A stretch of 64,000 bases of DNA from Sphingobacterium pedocola (GCF_015209965.1 NZ_MU158690.1:1008605-1072604); one strand, 5' to 3'. Shown: positions 1-9,463, counted from the stretch's first letter. Notes: generated by a model not told the origin, from the sequence alone. Made by a program: numbers and translations.

Positions 1-57
1 AAAGGAGGGATCCGGATGCACTGTTTTGAGAATGATATTTGGGAGAAAATAAACTAA
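1..57 (+). CDS. Possible 3' end of an upstream gene (partial)
   Basis: Frame 1 is open from the first base to a TAA at 55-57 and would give an 18-residue C-terminus; it ends 7 bases before the next start codon. Frame 2 is also open to position 52, so the frame choice is uncertain. No family can be recognised from so short a tail. Confidence 0.25.
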   Translation, partial: KGGIRMHCFENDIWEKIN

Positions 58-64
58 ACATATT

Positions 65-991
65 ATGAAACAGTATTTAAAATGTTATCTAGTCGCTATT
101 ACAGTGTATCTCTTTTTGCCCGTTTTGTCGCTTTGCCAAACGGTATCTGATCCCAACTTCATAGTAAGATTGACTGATCCAGTATATCCTGATAAAGAAG
201 GCCCCCTTGTTTATTATGATACCTACCATAATAATCCTTTTTCAATAACAGGACAGTACAAGGCTTTCGCTGACATATTATCTGCCGATGGGTACAGGGT
301 CAAAGAACTGAATCAGAAATTGAATAAGGAAGTCTTGCAGAAGGCTTCCATATTTGTAACGGTCAGCGCTTTGAGTCATTTAGAAAACTGGGACCTTCCT
401 AATCCACCCGTTTATTCACAGGAAGAAATCGACCTCCTTTATACTTGGGTTTATGATGAGGGGGGCAGCCTCTTCTTAATTACAGATCATATGCCCGCTG
501 CCGGAGCGGTTAGCTCTTTAGCAGCACGATTTGGCTTTAACGTAATTAACGGATTTACCCAAAGAAAAGACAACGGAGTAGAGATTTTTTCCAGAAGTAG
601 GGGTAATTTATTGGCCTCAGTTGTTACCGACGTTGCCGACAAGCGTATAGATAGCATCCGCTGTTGGGGAAGCATTGGATTTATCGCGCCAGTAGAAGCG
701 GAAGTGTTTTCATTATTAGGGGGGGAGTACGATATCTTTCTGCCTACTCAAGTAGGGCAGATGGATCATCCTTTGCGGAATAATATTCCGTTTATTTCGG
801 GTCGGCATATAGCGAATGGAGCGATTTTGCAGTGTGGGAAAGGACGGGTATGCGTTTTCGCCGACGGCGCGCCGTTTACAGCCCTGCTGCAAAGTATAAA
901 AAGTGAAAAGAGGGGAATGAATCATCCCGATGCAGCGCAGCATGTACAGTTTTTACGGAATATTATCCATTGGTTGGATAATAGATTATAA
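65..991 (+). CDS. Secreted GATase1-like (DUF4350-type) protein
   Basis: The 308-residue product starts with a signal peptide (hydrophobic residues about 9-23, ending at LSLC-QT), so it is exported. The mature part alternates predicted strands and helices: an opening YYDTYHNN segment, a KAFADIL helix, and then GGSLFLITDH followed by AARFGF. This is the layout of the class I amidotransferase-like fold of DUF4350-type proteins, but I see no clear catalytic Cys-His-Glu triad, so a ligand-binding rather than enzymatic role is possible. It ends 21 bases from the convergent GH43-like gene. Substrate unknown. Confidence 0.55.
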   Translation: MKQYLKCYLVAITVYLFLPVLSLCQTVSDPNFIVRLTDPVYPDKEGPLVYYDTYHNNPFSITGQYKAFADILSADGYRVKELNQKLNKEVLQKASIFVTVSALSHLENWDLPNPPVYSQEEIDLLYTWVYDEGGSLFLITDHMPAAGAVSSLAARFGFNVINGFTQRKDNGVEIFSRSRGNLLASVVTDVADKRIDSIRCWGSIGFIAPVEAEVFSLLGGEYDIFLPTQVGQMDHPLRNNIPFISGRHIANGAILQCGKGRVCVFADGAPFTALLQSIKSEKRGMNHPDAAQHVQFLRNIIHWLDNRL

Positions 992-1012
992 AAGAGGCTG
1001 TCTTAAAAGGTC

Positions 1013-2143
1013 TTATCCATTCGATTTCAACGGAATCACCATGTTCCAGGTGCGATCAAACTGGTAACTGCCTTTTCCGCTTCCTGTCGCGGCAAATAGA
1101 TGAGTCGGCTTACCATTTTCAAAAAGAAGAAAGGGTCGTTCGAAGTTAGCTTGTACTGTTTCCGTACCATCATCCCACTTTATCAACCGGGAATAGGCTT
1201 TCACGGGTTCCGATAGCACCCATTGTATGCCATCTGCCGAAAAAGCGTGTATTCCACCTCCTTCTTCACCACATATATGTCCGAAGCGATCCTTCATAAT
1301 GAGTTCGAAGCGAACTCCCGTCCACCAGACGAATGGATCCTCCACGTCATTGTCTGCTTTTTCTGAACTATGAAAGGAGAAGATGGGTTTATCAGACAAG
1401 CGATGGAAAGGACCATGAAAGGAGTCGGCCATAGCAGCACCTAATAGTAAAGGTGGGTCATAATTGACGGGGGATGATTTGTAAATCAAATACACCTGGC
1501 CAGTGGGAAGTACTACTGGAGAAGGATTGGACGTTATCGACGAATCCCATTGGCCTATACGCGGATTAATAACCGGCTGATTCGAACGAATCCAAGGGCC
1601 GTTCAGTGATTTGGAATACGCCATACCGATACGTTTATGCATCCATGCTTCCTTTGCTAATCCCGTCGCCCAAACATCTTCTTCAAAAGAGGGAGATGAA
1701 TCAGCATACGTATTCCCAAAATAATATAAAACGTAGTATTCGCCCGATTTAACAATGCGAGGGTTATGAGTAGTACAGCCGTCAAAATACTGTTTTCCGC
1801 GGGCGGGAAGAACAACCTCTACGAAGGTATAAGGTCCCATAGGCGTTTCGGATACTGCACGTACCACCTCCGAATTTGTTACCCAGTTACCAAAACCATA
1901 CTTTTTGCTCCATCGGGATGCAAACATATGATATCGCCCATCCGGATCTTTTATAACCGAAGGATCCCAAATCCAATAGTCGTCCATGGCAAATCCGGCA
2001 TGTTTGGGGGCGGGCAGCAGTTTACTCATAAAAGATGCGGTATCTCCCTCTTCACCATAAGAGGGAGTCGGAGCAGTCAATGCAATAGACAGCCCTGTTA
2101 AAGTTTTTAGAAAATCCCGCCGGTTGTGAAGAGGGGTACTCAT
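1013..2143 (-). CDS. Secreted glycoside hydrolase, GH43/GH117-like
   Basis: The 376-residue protein has a Tat-like leader (RRDFLK at residues 8-13, then a hydrophobic stretch to about 29), so it is probably exported folded. The mature part has five-bladed beta-propeller features of clan GH-F: an early IWDPSVIKDPDG segment carrying the expected catalytic Asp, a central SNPSPVVLPTG blade, and EDPFVWW. It probably cleaves arabinan-, xylan- or agar-type glycosides; the substrate cannot be read from the sequence. It is monocistronic, with a TAnnTTTG promoter element 34 bases upstream. A non-catalytic propeller is the alternative. Confidence 0.65.
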   Translation of the reverse strand: MSTPLHNRRDFLKTLTGLSIALTAPTPSYGEEGDTASFMSKLLPAPKHAGFAMDDYWIWDPSVIKDPDGRYHMFASRWSKKYGFGNWVTNSEVVRAVSETPMGPYTFVEVVLPARGKQYFDGCTTHNPRIVKSGEYYVLYYFGNTYADSSPSFEEDVWATGLAKEAWMHKRIGMAYSKSLNGPWIRSNQPVINPRIGQWDSSITSNPSPVVLPTGQVYLIYKSSPVNYDPPLLLGAAMADSFHGPFHRLSDKPIFSFHSSEKADNDVEDPFVWWTGVRFELIMKDRFGHICGEEGGGIHAFSADGIQWVLSEPVKAYSRLIKWDDGTETVQANFERPFLLFENGKPTHLFAATGSGKGSYQFDRTWNMVIPLKSNG

Positions 2144-2177
2144 AGTTGCATCTATATCGTATTAGCAGAGTAAGATA

Positions 2178-2185
2178 CAAAATTA
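2178..2185 (-). promoter_or_regulatory. -7 promoter element for the GH43-like gene
   Basis: The minus strand reads TAATTTTG, a match to the Bacteroidota TAnnTTTG element, 34 bases before the ATG at 2143. No convincing -33 element was identified. Confidence 0.4.
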
Positions 2186-2364
2186 ATAATATAGATTGAC
2201 GTTAAGCAAAATGCCAATTCAATCCAACAACATCAGTTTCTACGTAACGTTATTCATCGGCCGGATAATAGGTTATGAGCCAGTTTATTGTAGCACTGTC
2301 CCAAGATGCCTGAAAAACCTAGGAGCTTTGAAATTCACAAGGACCCTTAGATCGAGTATAGAGA

Positions 2365-4233
2365 TTAACGTACGAAGCTGTTGTCTGATGATTCTATATC
2401 TGCCAATCGTTGGGATGGATCAATCCAGACCTTTTTGGCAGGTTTACCCGTTGTAATGACATAATCTGGATTGGTCCAAAACCAGTCTTCTAGTATTGTA
2501 CGGGTTATACCTTTATAGATGTCAATGTTTTCTGCTGGTTTCTCTCCACGCATTTCTCGAAGCGGAATGTAAAATAATTCATTGGAACCGTCTTCATATT
2601 CGACCAATACGTCTAGCGGCATTGCAAAATCGGATTTGTTTTTAAGCACAATGCTATTGGGCGTCACTTCAGCAATGGCGTAGTCAATTTTACGGGTGGT
2701 ATTGATAAATAGATTAAAATACCATTTGAGATTAATGCCGGATACTTCTTCTGCTATACGTTTGAAATCATTTGGTGTAGGATGCTTAAATTTCCAATGG
2801 TCGTAAAATGTCAAAAATGTCTTATTCAAGTTTTCCTGTCCGATGATGTATCCGAGTTGTTGAGCAAGGACTGCGCCTTTGTTGTACGCTTCGTTACTAT
2901 AGGCATAGTTGGAGTTGTAATAGTCTGCAAGAAGACTCATAGGCTCTTCTTTGCCCGAAAGAGCCAACTTATAATAGGCACGATACGCTGCGATGACCGG
3001 GTTGCTGTCTACAGCACCTTTTTTTTCGAAAAGCTGCTGAAAGGCGAGTTCTTCTACATAGCTTGTAAATCCTTCGTCAAACCATTCATCTACCGTTTCG
3101 TTGATACCAAAAAGGTGCTGATACCAGGAATGAGCGGCTTCATGGAAGATTACACCTACTAGACTTTTTATATTTCTTCCTCCGGTTATCAAGGTGGCGG
3201 TACCGTATTCCATACCACCGTCGCCTCCCTGTATAATGGTGTAACTTGGCCACGGATAGGCTCCAAATTTATCGGAACAGAAGTCGAAAAACTCGGTAGC
3301 TAATCCGAGTGCTTGTTTCCAATTTTCAGTCGAAAGCTTATCTTTCGGTAAATATACGGTATACACATTTACTCCACCATTGCTTTTGGCCGAGTCGACT
3401 ACAAATTTTGGGTCTGCCGCCCAGGCAAAATCGTGAATGTTTTCAGCTTTATAATGCCATTCTACTTTGTTATTTACGGCTTTGATTGAGGGATTCTGTC
3501 CGTAGCCTTTTACGTTATTTGGATTTTGTAGTACGCCGGATGCACCGATGATATAGTCCTTGTGAATGTTGATTTTTACGTCGAAATTTCCAAAGGGAGC
3601 GATAAATTCTCGTGCAACATACTCATCCAAATGCCATCCGAACTCGTCAAAATGAGCCATTTTCGGATACCATTGTGCCATTGACAAAGCAACTCCTTCT
3701 TTCGAGTTTCGACCACCCCGTCTAATCTGTTCGGGTACCTGTGCATTCCATTCTATTTGAAATGTGGCGGTAGTGCCGTCTACAATAGGTGAGGGGAGGG
3801 TTACTTCTAAGAGTGTACCGTCGACTTTATAGGTTGTATTAACTCCGTTAAATGTAAGTGACTTTATTTTTTGATAGCCAATTTGCTTTGGAGTAAGCGG
3901 TGCAATGCGGCTTCGATAAATGGGTTTTTCTTTTGTGCCTAGGTTTGTAGTCATCCGCGGATCTGGATCGGATATGGAGGTGAGTCTATGGTCCATCATG
4001 CTACCGGGCTGAAATGCATTGAAATAGAGGTGAAAATATACTTTTGATAGTGGCTGTCCAGAATTATTGGTGTATTTTAATGTCATCTGCCCATCATACT
4101 GATACGTTTTTTCATGTACATCAATAGACATGTTATAATCTACGCCTTGTTGCCAGTATCCTTTACGTTGCCCAAATAGGGGATTACAACAAGATACCAC
4201 GACAGCTAAAAATAGGATATAATTTAATTTCAT
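2365..4233 (-). CDS. M1 family zinc metallopeptidase
   Basis: This 622-residue exported aminopeptidase-type enzyme has an N-terminal signal (residues 1-21), beta-rich domain to about 240, then the gluzincin domain. The zinc site is fully present: H364-E-A-A-H368 and E387, exactly the HExxH-x18-E spacing. The exopeptidase motif appears as GGMEYG at 339-344 in place of the usual GxMEN. It probably trims peptides in the periplasm or outside the cell. The C-terminal 120 residues are the shorter tail common in Bacteroidota M1 proteins. No neighbour shares its function. Confidence 0.9.
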   Translation of the reverse strand: MKLNYILFLAVVVSCCNPLFGQRKGYWQQGVDYNMSIDVHEKTYQYDGQMTLKYTNNSGQPLSKVYFHLYFNAFQPGSMMDHRLTSISDPDPRMTTNLGTKEKPIYRSRIAPLTPKQIGYQKIKSLTFNGVNTTYKVDGTLLEVTLPSPIVDGTTATFQIEWNAQVPEQIRRGGRNSKEGVALSMAQWYPKMAHFDEFGWHLDEYVAREFIAPFGNFDVKINIHKDYIIGASGVLQNPNNVKGYGQNPSIKAVNNKVEWHYKAENIHDFAWAADPKFVVDSAKSNGGVNVYTVYLPKDKLSTENWKQALGLATEFFDFCSDKFGAYPWPSYTIIQGGDGGMEYGTATLITGGRNIKSLVGVIFHEAAHSWYQHLFGINETVDEWFDEGFTSYVEELAFQQLFEKKGAVDSNPVIAAYRAYYKLALSGKEEPMSLLADYYNSNYAYSNEAYNKGAVLAQQLGYIIGQENLNKTFLTFYDHWKFKHPTPNDFKRIAEEVSGINLKWYFNLFINTTRKIDYAIAEVTPNSIVLKNKSDFAMPLDVLVEYEDGSNELFYIPLREMRGEKPAENIDIYKGITRTILEDWFWTNPDYVITTGKPAKKVWIDPSQRLADIESSDNSFVR

Positions 4234-4366
4234 CTATTTGTCTTTTTAAAAATTACGGATGAGAACGCCGTGTAAATAATGATTTTCTCTGGGGGGAAAT
4301 ATTATATACCTCTCGGTTTCACAGGTCAAACTTACAAAAATTGATGTGAGTTGGGTCAATTGTAAC

Positions 4367-4798
4367 TTAAAACTTATAATATTCGACCTTAGCGCTGCTA
4401 AGTGCTTGGTGGAGCGATTCGTTGTCGTCTTCGTTTTGAAAAAGTTTGTTTCGCCAATATCGGGCAGGTGATTTCTTGTGGAAATGAATAACATATAACG
4501 CTCCACCCGAACGGGTAAGGCTTTGAATATAGTTTATTTCGGTAAGCGGGTAAGAAATCTCTTTATGAGGAAAAGTAATCGTTATGCTTTCTTCCGTAAG
4601 TTGCCATATCGATGGGTTCTGACTTACTTTTACGCCTGCAAATAGTATGGCAGGAATCGTAAACAGAACAATGATAATCTTGACAACTTCCTGAAACGGA
4701 ATGAGTGCACTTAAGCCGCCTGCTAAAAAGAGTAGGAGCAAAAAGGTTGACATAAATTTACCCCTGTGTAAAGTATGGATCGTAAAGGACTGTTGCAT
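4367..4798 (-). CDS. Small membrane protein, PH-like, unknown function
   Basis: The 143-residue product has two adjacent hydrophobic segments (about residues 14-31 and 36-52), then a soluble C-terminal half with alternating strands (ESITITFPHKEISYPLTEI) resembling a bacterial PH/STM3941-type domain. ATG at 4798 is chosen over an in-frame GTG at 4804. It lies between the M23 and M1 peptidase genes on the same strand, 54 bases from the M23 stop, but nothing shows a shared role. Function unknown. Confidence 0.6.
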   Translation of the reverse strand: MQQSFTIHTLHRGKFMSTFLLLLFLAGGLSALIPFQEVVKIIIVLFTIPAILFAGVKVSQNPSIWQLTEESITITFPHKEISYPLTEINYIQSLTRSGGALYVIHFHKKSPARYWRNKLFQNEDDNESLHQALSSAKVEYYKF

Positions 4799-4858
4799 GG
4801 ACACAAACTTAGATAAATTGCTGTAGACGCACTTACCGTATTTGGTATGGAGTTTAAG

Positions 4859-5713
4859 TTAGAAATTAAAGTATTTTTCCGGATTAAGCTTCTTGTTGTT
4901 TTGCAAAATTTCGTAATGGAGGTGTGATCCGGTGCTTCTTCCCGTATTGCCTAATAAACCGATAACTGCACCGACTTCAATATTTTGGCCTTTTCTCACT
5001 TTCGTTTTTGAAAGGTGTGCATAGCGGGTCTGAAAGCCATTAGGATGGTCTACTTTTACGACGTTCCCGTATGCACCTTCATATCCTGCAAAAATGACTT
5101 TTCCTCTGGCGGTCACCTTTACGGGGTCACCCGTTCTCCCTTTTAGATCAATCCCAGAGTGCATCTCTCTGCCCCTATTTGTAAACGGGTTACGACGATA
5201 GCCAAATCTTGAGGTGATTTTTCCGGGATGGGGTACTCCAATTGGAATACCGGTTAGCTTACGGTCTAATTCTTTTAAAGCATCTGCATAAAATTCGCTT
5301 AACAGCTCAATGTTTTCCTCATCTAGCTCCACCGGCCCTCCGGCATTTTGTAAGGCGATGGTTTTTAAACCTCTCTTTTTCATTTTTGCATTAATGCGTT
5401 CTAACGTGCTGTCTATTTTATTGAATGATTGTTTTACATGATAAATATCCCGCGCGCTTTCATTCTGATCTGAACTCAACTGCCGATTCATCGCTCTCAC
5501 TTGATCCAGCGTGGCCTCGTATTTGTTAGTAACATCTTGTTCTTTTTTACTCGTGGCAAAATAGACAATACTGCCGCACAAAATAAAGATAAATGATAGA
5601 GTAGATATAAAAATCTTTTTCCAGTGTTTAAGAAGAACTGTCGGTACCATCAGATTTTTGTCTGATGTGCCATCTGTACTGATAATGTGTACAGAAGATT
5701 TATTTTTTAACAT
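4859..5713 (-). CDS. M23 (LytM) peptidoglycan endopeptidase
   Basis: The 284-residue protein has one transmembrane segment (about 33-52), a coiled coil (about 60-118) and a C-terminal LytM domain from about 160. The zinc ligands are intact: H185-x3-D189 and H264-L-H266. It should therefore be an active inner-membrane-anchored endopeptidase that cuts peptide cross-links in peptidoglycan, as needed for growth or division; the coiled-coil layout matches MepM/YebA-type proteins. A -7 element TAAATTTG lies 32 bases upstream on the minus strand, and mutY is divergent. Confidence 0.88.
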   Translation of the reverse strand: MLKNKSSVHIISTDGTSDKNLMVPTVLLKHWKKIFISTLSFIFILCGSIVYFATSKKEQDVTNKYEATLDQVRAMNRQLSSDQNESARDIYHVKQSFNKIDSTLERINAKMKKRGLKTIALQNAGGPVELDEENIELLSEFYADALKELDRKLTGIPIGVPHPGKITSRFGYRRNPFTNRGREMHSGIDLKGRTGDPVKVTARGKVIFAGYEGAYGNVVKVDHPNGFQTRYAHLSKTKVRKGQNIEVGAVIGLLGNTGRSTGSHLHYEILQNNKKLNPEKYFNF

Positions 5714-5744
5714 ACTTGATTATTAATTTTTTCACGGTGTGTCG

Positions 5745-5752
5745 CAAATTTA
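5745..5752 (-). promoter_or_regulatory. -7 promoter element for the M23 peptidase gene
   Basis: The minus strand reads TAAATTTG (TAnnTTTG) 31 bases before the ATG at 5713, within the divergent spacer to mutY. Confidence 0.4.
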
Positions 5753-5840
5753 ATGAAATAGGTGAGTTATGCTTAATCTATTGGGAGGCAATGACCGGAT
5801 TTTCTCGTTAAAATTTGTTAAAAATGTGCACATTTGCAGT

Positions 5841-6887
5841 ATGTCTTTTTCGGAAAAATTAATCTCTTGGTACACAAAAAACGGGCGTAAACTACCATGG
5901 CGCAATACAAATGATCCCTACGTCATTTGGCTGTCCGAAATTATTCTTCAGCAAACACGTGTTGAACAGGGGTTGCCGTATTTTGATTCTTTTGTAACAA
6001 AATATCCAAATGTTCAAAGGTTTGCGGATGCTGAAGAAGGAGATATTCTGCGACTTTGGCAAGGCTTAGGTTATTATTCACGGGCACGTAACATGCACAG
6101 GGCAGCAAAACGCGTTGTCGCTGAATTTCACGGGGACTTTCCGACGCAGTACGCCGATGTTATTCGACTTCCGGGAGTAGGAGATTATACTGCTGCTGCA
6201 ATTTCCTCCTTTTCTGTTAACGAAAAACAGGCTGTGTTGGATGGAAATGTTTTTCGTGTGTTGGCACGTTATTTTGGTATTGATATTCCGATAAATTCAG
6301 GAGAAGGCAAGAAAATATTTAAGAGCCTGGCGCAGGAATTAATATCGCATAAAAATCCCGGACTGTATAATCATGCCATCATGGACTTTGGAGCAACACA
6401 TTGTAAACCAAAGCTACCTTTATGCGAAACCTGTGTTTTTAGATTGGAGTGTGTAGCATATAAGGAAAATAGAGTTTCTGAATTGCCGATTAAAACTAAA
6501 GGGAAAGCAAGCAAGAGCAGGTTTTTTCATTATTTTGTTCACGAAAAGGGCGAGTCTTTATTGATGTCTAAACGAGGAGAAGGAGATGTGTGGTCTAATT
6601 TATTCGAATTGCCTTTGATAGAAACTGACGTGGACGTGGATCTTGTGGAGTTGATGCAGCTTGAAGACTTTATCACGCATTTCGAAGGAGCAGATCTGTT
6701 GCCCATAAATGGGCAGGTAAAACATATTTTGAGCCATCAAAATATTTATGCTCGGTTTTATCGGTTAGAAAACTTACCTGAGGTAAAAGGAAAAAAAGAA
6801 GAATGGAATTATTTTTTGTCAGAAAATTTAGATAAATTAGCCAAACATAAGCTTATTTTTTCTTTTTTAAATAAGTATATTAGCTAA
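5841..6887 (+). CDS. mutY: A/G-specific adenine DNA glycosylase
   Basis: It removes adenine mispaired with 8-oxoguanine in base excision repair. The 348-residue protein keeps all key parts: SEIILQQT with catalytic Glu33, helix-hairpin-helix LPGVGDYTA (about 110-118), catalytic Asp134 in VLDGNV, and a [4Fe-4S] cluster at C188, C195, C198 and C204 (C-x6-C-x2-C-x5-C). A NUDIX-like C-terminal domain from about 230 recognises 8-oxoG. I start at ATG 5841, where family homology begins; the frame extends 24 codons further up. ssb follows 19 bases later and is likely co-transcribed. Confidence 0.95.
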   Translation: MSFSEKLISWYTKNGRKLPWRNTNDPYVIWLSEIILQQTRVEQGLPYFDSFVTKYPNVQRFADAEEGDILRLWQGLGYYSRARNMHRAAKRVVAEFHGDFPTQYADVIRLPGVGDYTAAAISSFSVNEKQAVLDGNVFRVLARYFGIDIPINSGEGKKIFKSLAQELISHKNPGLYNHAIMDFGATHCKPKLPLCETCVFRLECVAYKENRVSELPIKTKGKASKSRFFHYFVHEKGESLLMSKRGEGDVWSNLFELPLIETDVDVDLVELMQLEDFITHFEGADLLPINGQVKHILSHQNIYARFYRLENLPEVKGKKEEWNYFLSENLDKLAKHKLIFSFLNKYIS

Positions 6888-6906
6888 ATAAACCCTAAAT
6901 TATATT

Positions 6907-7359
6907 ATGTCAAGCGTAAACAAAGTTATTTTAGTGGGACACTTGGGTAAAGATCCTGAGTTGCGTTACTTAGATGGAAATGTCAGTGTAGCGAGTTTTC
7001 CCTTAGCCACCTCCGAAACATTTAATAAAGACGGAAAAAAAGTTGAACAAACCGAATGGCATAATATTGTCATGTGGCGCGGACTCGCAGATGTCGCCGC
7101 TAAGTATCTGAACAAGGGGAGGCTTGTATATATTGAAGGCAAACTGCGTACGCGCTCTTATGAAGACAAAGAAGGAATTCGACGGTATACAACGGAGATT
7201 GTAGCAGAAAGTTTCAATATTTTAGGCCGACGAACCGATTTCGAAAATCCGGCGGGGAATCAAACCAATAATAGTATCAATTCAAATACGACAAACCAAC
7301 AAGAACAGTCCGTTGATTTTAAAGAGAACGACGATGAGGAGGATGGCTTGCCGTTTTAA
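6907..7359 (+). CDS. ssb: Single-stranded DNA-binding protein
   Basis: The 150-residue protein has an N-terminal OB fold (VNKVILVGHLGKDPELRY onward, residues about 4-105), a low-complexity Asn/Thr/Gln linker and the acidic tail ending DDEEDGLPF, which recruits repair and replication partners. It coats ssDNA as a tetramer. Its position 19 bases after mutY suggests a DNA-maintenance operon. Confidence 0.96.
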   Translation: MSSVNKVILVGHLGKDPELRYLDGNVSVASFPLATSETFNKDGKKVEQTEWHNIVMWRGLADVAAKYLNKGRLVYIEGKLRTRSYEDKEGIRRYTTEIVAESFNILGRRTDFENPAGNQTNNSINSNTTNQQEQSVDFKENDDEEDGLPF

Positions 7360-7405
7360 TCTATATAATTAGCATATCCTGACATAGAATTTTAATATTT
7401 TGCTG

Positions 7406-7413
7406 TATCTTTG
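7406..7413 (+). promoter_or_regulatory. -7 promoter element just before pheS
   Basis: TATCTTTG fits TAnnTTTG and ends only 5 bases before the pheS ATG at 7419, which would imply a leaderless or nearly leaderless transcript. A -33 partner is not clear. Confidence 0.4.
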
Positions 7414-7418
7414 ACGTC

Positions 7419-8459
7419 ATGTTGCAAGATAGAATAAAGCAGTATACCGAAGAGATTGAGCAGATTACGCTATCATCCACTGCAGATGTAGAAAATTATA
7501 GGTTAAAATTTTTAGTTTCTAAGGGTGTTGTAAAGGGATTATTCGAAGAATTTAAAACCGTTTCTTCTGAAGAGAAACGCGTTTTAGGTAAGGTGTTGAA
7601 TGAATTTAAACAATTAGCGGAAAATAAATATCAAGAAGGTCAAGAGCTGTTTGGTAAGTCCAATATCATGGCTATAAAGCGTGATGAAGGAGATTTAACG
7701 TTACCAGGCGAGGGATTTCAATTGGGATCACGGCATCCGCTTTCTTTGGTTCGCAAAGAGATTGTGGAGATCTTTAAAAAATTAGGATTTGTTGTTGCAG
7801 AGGGGCCTGAAATCGAAGACGACTGGCACAATTTCTCTGCGTTAAACTTTCCGCCAGAGCACCCGGCTAGGGATATGCAAGATACATTCTTCATCAAAAA
7901 GCAAGATGGCAACGATATCGCACTTCGTACGCATACATCGTCTGTACAGGTACGGCTTATGGAAGCTGGCACCCCCCCTTTTCGTGCGATTATGCCAGGA
8001 AGGGTATACCGTAATGAGGCTATATCTGCACGTGCGCATTGTTTCTTTCATCAAGTGGAAGGATTGTATGTTGATGAAAACGTTTCTTTTGCAGATCTAA
8101 AGCAAACGTTATTTCACTTCGTACAGGAATTGTATGGAGAGGGGACAAAGGTTCGTTTCCGTCCTTCCTATTTTCCGTTCACCGAACCGTCGGCAGAGAT
8201 GGATATTTCTTGTACGATTTGTAAGGGACAAGGATGTCAGTTATGTAAGGGATCCGGCTGGGTAGAAATTTTGGGATGTGGTATGGTCGATCCGAATGTG
8301 TTGGAGAATTGTGGAATAGATAGTAAAAAGTATTCAGGTTTTGCATTTGGAATGGGTATTGAGCGCATTACAAACTTGAAATACGAAATTAAAGATTTAC
8401 GTCTGTTCTCCGAAAATGATGTTCGTTTCTTATCTCAATTTGAAACTGAAATAATATAA
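7419..8459 (+). CDS. pheS: Phenylalanine-tRNA ligase alpha subunit
   Basis: Catalytic subunit of the (alpha-beta)2 enzyme that charges tRNA-Phe. The 346 residues comprise an N-terminal coiled coil (about 1-85) and a class II core with the HPARDMQDTF and RTHTSSVQ segments (from about 147 and 169), motif 2 around GRVYRNE (194-200), FPFTEPSAEMD (252-262) and motif 3 GFAFGMGIER (307-316). Four cysteines (265, 268, 273, 276) in CxxC pairs suggest a bound zinc. pheT is not in the adjacent position. The stop codon shares one base with the next start. Confidence 0.96.
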   Translation: MLQDRIKQYTEEIEQITLSSTADVENYRLKFLVSKGVVKGLFEEFKTVSSEEKRVLGKVLNEFKQLAENKYQEGQELFGKSNIMAIKRDEGDLTLPGEGFQLGSRHPLSLVRKEIVEIFKKLGFVVAEGPEIEDDWHNFSALNFPPEHPARDMQDTFFIKKQDGNDIALRTHTSSVQVRLMEAGTPPFRAIMPGRVYRNEAISARAHCFFHQVEGLYVDENVSFADLKQTLFHFVQELYGEGTKVRFRPSYFPFTEPSAEMDISCTICKGQGCQLCKGSGWVEILGCGMVDPNVLENCGIDSKKYSGFAFGMGIERITNLKYEIKDLRLFSENDVRFLSQFETEII

Positions 8460-8884
8460 TGTGGATCGCTAGGAACTATATGCTCTTCTTGCTATTCGCT
8501 TTACTTGCTGTTGCTTGTGATAAAGGGGGATGTAATGTGATTCCTAATGTTACCTTCCACCAGACATTTTCTCAAGCGACCGCCGCTGAAGCCTTTCGTC
8601 CGAATGGGAGTGATTATATTTCTGGCGGGGTAAGCGGTCTGATCGTGCACAATATTTCTAACGCAGCCGGGGCCTATAAATTCGTTGCGTATGACAGGTG
8701 TAGCCCGGTAAATCCAGAACAACGGAATCAGGTGGTTATTACCAATGCGTTTTACGCAGAAGATCCAGTGAGTGGAGCAAAGTGGTTTCTGAAAGACGGT
8801 TCTCCCATCGATGTTGCAGAATGCCCTCTTAAGCCTTACTATGTAAGTTCGTTTGGGAATTCATATACCGTAGGAAATAATTAA
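8459..8884 (+). CDS. Lipoprotein with degenerate Rieske-like fold
   Basis: The 141-residue product has a signal and lipobox (LLAVAC, Cys20), so it is a predicted lipoprotein. The mature part recalls a Rieske domain in order: a GGVSGLIVHN strand, AYDRCSP where one ligand pair would sit, and KDGSPIDVAECPLKPYYV at the end. The His partners of the two C-x-H ligand motifs are missing, so a [2Fe-2S] cluster is unlikely. Its ATG overlaps the pheS stop by one base, implying translational coupling, and the TetR gene follows 3 bases later. The Rieske link is my inference. Confidence 0.6.
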   Translation: MWIARNYMLFLLFALLAVACDKGGCNVIPNVTFHQTFSQATAAEAFRPNGSDYISGGVSGLIVHNISNAAGAYKFVAYDRCSPVNPEQRNQVVITNAFYAEDPVSGAKWFLKDGSPIDVAECPLKPYYVSSFGNSYTVGNN

Positions 8885-8887
8885 TAC

Positions 8888-9463
8888 ATGGAACAAGATA
8901 AAATAACCGTAGCTATTAAGAAAGCCGCCCGTGAGCTTTTTCGTAAATATGGTTATAACAAAACCAGTGTCAATGAATTAGCTAAACAATCTTGCATTTC
9001 TAAAGCTACATTCTATAAACATTTTGCCTCCAAGGAATTGATTCTTCACGCGGTATTGATGGAGTATATTCAAGAAAATGTACAGGATATTTTAAATAAA
9101 GGGGTGCGTGAAAGGGATTTACCCACTTTTTTGGCGAATACGATTCTTAGGGTAAGCCGGGTTACTTATACAGTCTGCAATGAATTTGTGGGCTGGGAAT
9201 TTATCCGGGAATCTGCAAATGCGCAGGAATATTTAAAAACGCTTTCGGATGATTTGGAATTTTTATTGCTGAGTTCTTTTATCCAAAATGAAACCATAGG
9301 TTCTACTATTTCTGAAGATAAACTTACCTTTCTGATAAAAACGAGTAAAAATATTGTTTTTTCATTCGCATTTACTGCAGTAACCGATGCAGATGTAAAG
9401 AAAAATTTCATTTCTTTCCAAAAAGAAATTTTACCCTACTTGGTGGAAGCGACATTGCTTTAG
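8888..9463 (+). CDS. TetR/AcrR family transcriptional regulator
   Basis: The 191-residue protein opens with a classical TetR DNA-binding domain: AARELFRKYGYNKTSVNELAKQ, then the recognition helix region ISKATFYKHFASKE (residues about 12-60). The remaining helical part is the ligand/dimer domain, which gives no ligand clue. It begins 3 bases after the Rieske-like lipoprotein stop, so those two are probably co-transcribed with pheS. Its targets are unknown; no efflux genes are adjacent. Confidence 0.88.
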   Translation: MEQDKITVAIKKAARELFRKYGYNKTSVNELAKQSCISKATFYKHFASKELILHAVLMEYIQENVQDILNKGVRERDLPTFLANTILRVSRVTYTVCNEFVGWEFIRESANAQEYLKTLSDDLEFLLLSSFIQNETIGSTISEDKLTFLIKTSKNIVFSFAFTAVTDADVKKNFISFQKEILPYLVEATLL

